Shown: piece after piece, positions 48,545 to 50,680 of the stretch
How the letters are laid out: the number at the start of each line of letters is the position of its first letter
Position numbering within the stretch: the stretch's first letter is position 1
Assembly: GCA_020845935.1 (NCBI GenBank)
Contig: JADLEV010000019.1
Span: 1-50,680 of the forward strand
Direction: 5' to 3'
From: Gammaproteobacteria bacterium
Lineage (GTDB): Bacteria > Pseudomonadota > Gammaproteobacteria > Ga0077536
Length of the DNA stretch: 50,680 nt
Notes under the pieces: model-generated
What the model saw: the letters and a program-made list of their open reading frames with translations, nothing else
What the model was told of the DNA's origin: nothing
Databases searched by the model: none
Made by a program: the position numbers and the translations under genes

Positions 48545-49893
48545 TCGACGTCGCGCCGCAAGATAAAGGGGAGCGCGCCATCATCGTCCAGGTCCAGGAC
48601 AGTGGCCAGGACGATGCGGAGCAAAGAGCGGAATTCAAGGATCTGGTCGGCGCGGCCGGCGTCGCGGTCGCCGCGACGATCGATGCGCCGCAGAAGGTTC
48701 CGCATGCCCGGTTCCTGATCGGCAGCGGCAAGGCGGAACAGGTCCGGGACGCGGTCAGCGCCACTCAGGCGGATGTCGTTGTCGTCAATCAATCCCTGAC
48801 TCCGGCACAGGTCCGGAATCTCGAACGTCTGGTCGGTTGTCGGGTCATCGATCGCATCGACCTGATTCTCGATATCTTTGCGCAACGGGCGTCCTCGTTC
48901 GAGGGCAAGTTGCAGGTTGAACTTGCCCAACTCGAACGGATGTCGACACGGCTCGTGCGCGGTTGGACCCATCTCGAACGGCAGAAAGGCGGCATCGGCT
49001 TGCGCGGTCCCGGCGAGACCCAGTTGGAGACGGACCGGCGCCTGATTGGCCGCCGCATCCGTCAGATTCACGAGCGGCTGGATCGGGTTCGCCGGCAGCG
49101 CGAAGACACCACGCGGGCACGGCGCCTGGCGCATGTCGCGACGGTGTCCCTGGTCGGATACACCAACGCCGGCAAATCGACGTTGTTCAATGCCCTGACC
49201 GGTGCCGGCGCCTACGTCGCGGACCAGTTGTTCGCCACGCTCGATACCACCTCCCGCCGGTTTCACGTCCCGGGCGAACGCCCGGTGTTGCTGAGCGATA
49301 CCGTCGGCTTCATTCGCGAGTTGCCACACGAACTGATTGCCGCGTTTCATGCCACGCTCGAGGAAACACGCGAGGCGGATCTGTTGCTGCACGTCATCGA
49401 CGCATCCGCATCGGATCGGGAACAGCGCATGCAGGACGTGCGAGAGGTACTGCAACAGATCGGCGCCGCTGCGGTGCCGCTGCTGGAGGTCTACAACAAG
49501 ATCGATCGCTGCGAGGGCCTCGCGCCGGCGCTGGAACGGGACGGGCAGGGCTTGCCGGCCGCCGTCTGGATCTCGGCGGTCACCGGCAGCGGTTTGCCAT
49601 TGCTGGCCGCGGCAATCGCGGAACATATGAATCGCCACAAATCGCAGTTCCGCATTCGCCTGCCGGCGAGCGCGGGCAGATTACGCGCCCGGTTGTACGA
49701 GATCGGTGCGGTGGTCACCGAGGTCACCGATGCGAATGACTCGGTGCTGGTGGTCGCCATCGATGCCGCACGCCTCAAAGCAATGTGCGTCGCGGCCGGC
49801 TTGTCGGTGTCCGACGCCGTCGAACCACTTGAGCATGCGAATGCATCGGTGCAACGTGCCGAAGCCGGTCCGGTTGCAGCACCCAACGCCTGA
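48541..49893 (+). CDS. hflX: GTPase HflX (TTG start overlapping hfq stop)
   Basis: [82 protein letters not shown]. Confidence 0.96.
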   Translation: MIDVAPQDKGERAIIVQVQDSGQDDAEQRAEFKDLVGAAGVAVAATIDAPQKVPHARFLIGSGKAEQVRDAVSATQADVVVVNQSLTPAQVRNLERLVGCRVIDRIDLILDIFAQRASSFEGKLQVELAQLERMSTRLVRGWTHLERQKGGIGLRGPGETQLETDRRLIGRRIRQIHERLDRVRRQREDTTRARRLAHVATVSLVGYTNAGKSTLFNALTGAGAYVADQLFATLDTTSRRFHVPGERPVLLSDTVGFIRELPHELIAAFHATLEETREADLLLHVIDASASDREQRMQDVREVLQQIGAAAVPLLEVYNKIDRCEGLAPALERDGQGLPAAVWISAVTGSGLPLLAAAIAEHMNRHKSQFRIRLPASAGRLRARLYEIGAVVTEVTDANDSVLVVAIDAARLKAMCVAAGLSVSDAVEPLEHANASVQRAEAGPVAAPNA

Positions 49894-49948
49894 CCTTACA
49901 ATCCGGCGTAACGGCGAAATTCGAATTTATTTACAGGAATCAACGGCT

Positions 49949-50680
49949 TTGGCGTGGAACGAACCAGACGAGGATAACCGCGACCCGTGGCGCGGGCGCA
50001 AGAATCCAGCAGGACCGCCGGACCTCGACGAAGTGCTCCGCAAGATGCAGGAGAAACTTGGCCGTCTGTTCAACGCCCGCCATCGCAAGGGTGGTCGTGG
50101 CGGCGCCGGTGAGGCGCCGCGAAACAGCGGCGCGGCTTGGGGCATTGCGCTGGTGTTGTTGATCAGCTGGCTCGTGGCAGATGCGTTCTATCGAATCGAA
50201 CCGGCTGAGCGCGGCATCGTGCGCAGGTTCGGCTCGTTCGTGGATGTGCTGGATCCGGGGCCACATTTCCGCTTGCCGCGACCAATCGAATACGTCACCA
50301 AGGTCAACGTCGATGCGGTCAAGGATCACCGTGTCATGGCGACGATGCTGACGGGCGACGAGAATATCGTCGATGTCGAGGTGGCGTGCCAGTACCGGGT
50401 CCGGGATCCGGACAAATATCTGTTCATGTCCGCCGATCCGGACGACACCGTCCGGCAACTGACCGAAAGTTCGATCCGCGAAATCATCGGCATGAGCGCA
50501 TTCGATTTCGTCATCACCGAAGGTCGCGCCGAAATTGCGATTCAGGCACAGCGTCGGATTCAGGGCATCATTGACCAGTACGATGCCGGCATCGAGATCA
50601 CCAGCGTGAACATGCAACCGGTCAAGCCACCCGAGGAAGTCCAGGCGTCCTTCGACGACGCCATCAAGTCGCGTGAGGAC
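49949..50680 (+). CDS. hflK: FtsH protease modulator HflK (TTG start; truncated by window edge)
   Basis: MAWNEPDEDNRDPWRGRKNPAGPPDLDEVLRKMQEKLGRLF...RGIVRRFGSFVDVLDPGPHFRLPRPIEYVTKVNVD. 244 open codons to the window end; absent from ORF track. Confidence 0.95.
   Translation, partial: MAWNEPDEDNRDPWRGRKNPAGPPDLDEVLRKMQEKLGRLFNARHRKGGRGGAGEAPRNSGAAWGIALVLLISWLVADAFYRIEPAERGIVRRFGSFVDVLDPGPHFRLPRPIEYVTKVNVDAVKDHRVMATMLTGDENIVDVEVACQYRVRDPDKYLFMSADPDDTVRQLTESSIREIIGMSAFDFVITEGRAEIAIQAQRRIQGIIDQYDAGIEITSVNMQPVKPPEEVQASFDDAIKSRED

Overview
The window is about 50.7 kb of GC-rich chromosome that reads as gammaproteobacterial. Most of it is densely packed housekeeping genes on both strands. No CRISPR array, transposase, integrase or prophage gene is visible. 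The main blocks are: (1) hopanoid/squalene genes (squalene synthase, hpnG-like phosphorylase, hpnN-like RND transporter, partial nucleotidyltransferase) on the minus strand; (2) metK-ahcY-folD-ACT-DUF711-pyk on the plus strand; (3) tRNA-Pro and ispB diverging from rplU-rpmA-obgE-proB; (4) rpsT diverging from murJ-ribF-lspA-ispH, with ileS and fkpB missing from their usual place; (5) a minor-pilin operon fimU-pilV-pilW-pilX-pilY1-pilY2-like-pilE-DUF4124; (6) a cysteine-free Fur/Irr-like regulator and tRNA-Thr; (7) an accessory catabolic island: GST, LigJ-type hydratase, tungsten-type aldehyde:ferredoxin oxidoreductase, LigK-type aldolase, LigU/GalD-type tautomerase, EamA permease, paaJ-like thiolase, paaH-like dehydrogenase; (8) ffs-dnaX-ybaB-recR-orn-nnr-tsaE-amiC-mutL-miaA-hfq-hflX-hflK. 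The strongest candidate for unusual biology is the AOR-family enzyme inside a 4-oxalomesaconate (protocatechuate/gallate meta-cleavage) gene set. Smaller leads are a 21-bp-phased repeat upstream of the pilin operon, ARN motifs in the hfq leader, and an 11-bp perfect hairpin at the AOR/LigK junction. All assignments come from reading the translations; no database search was run.
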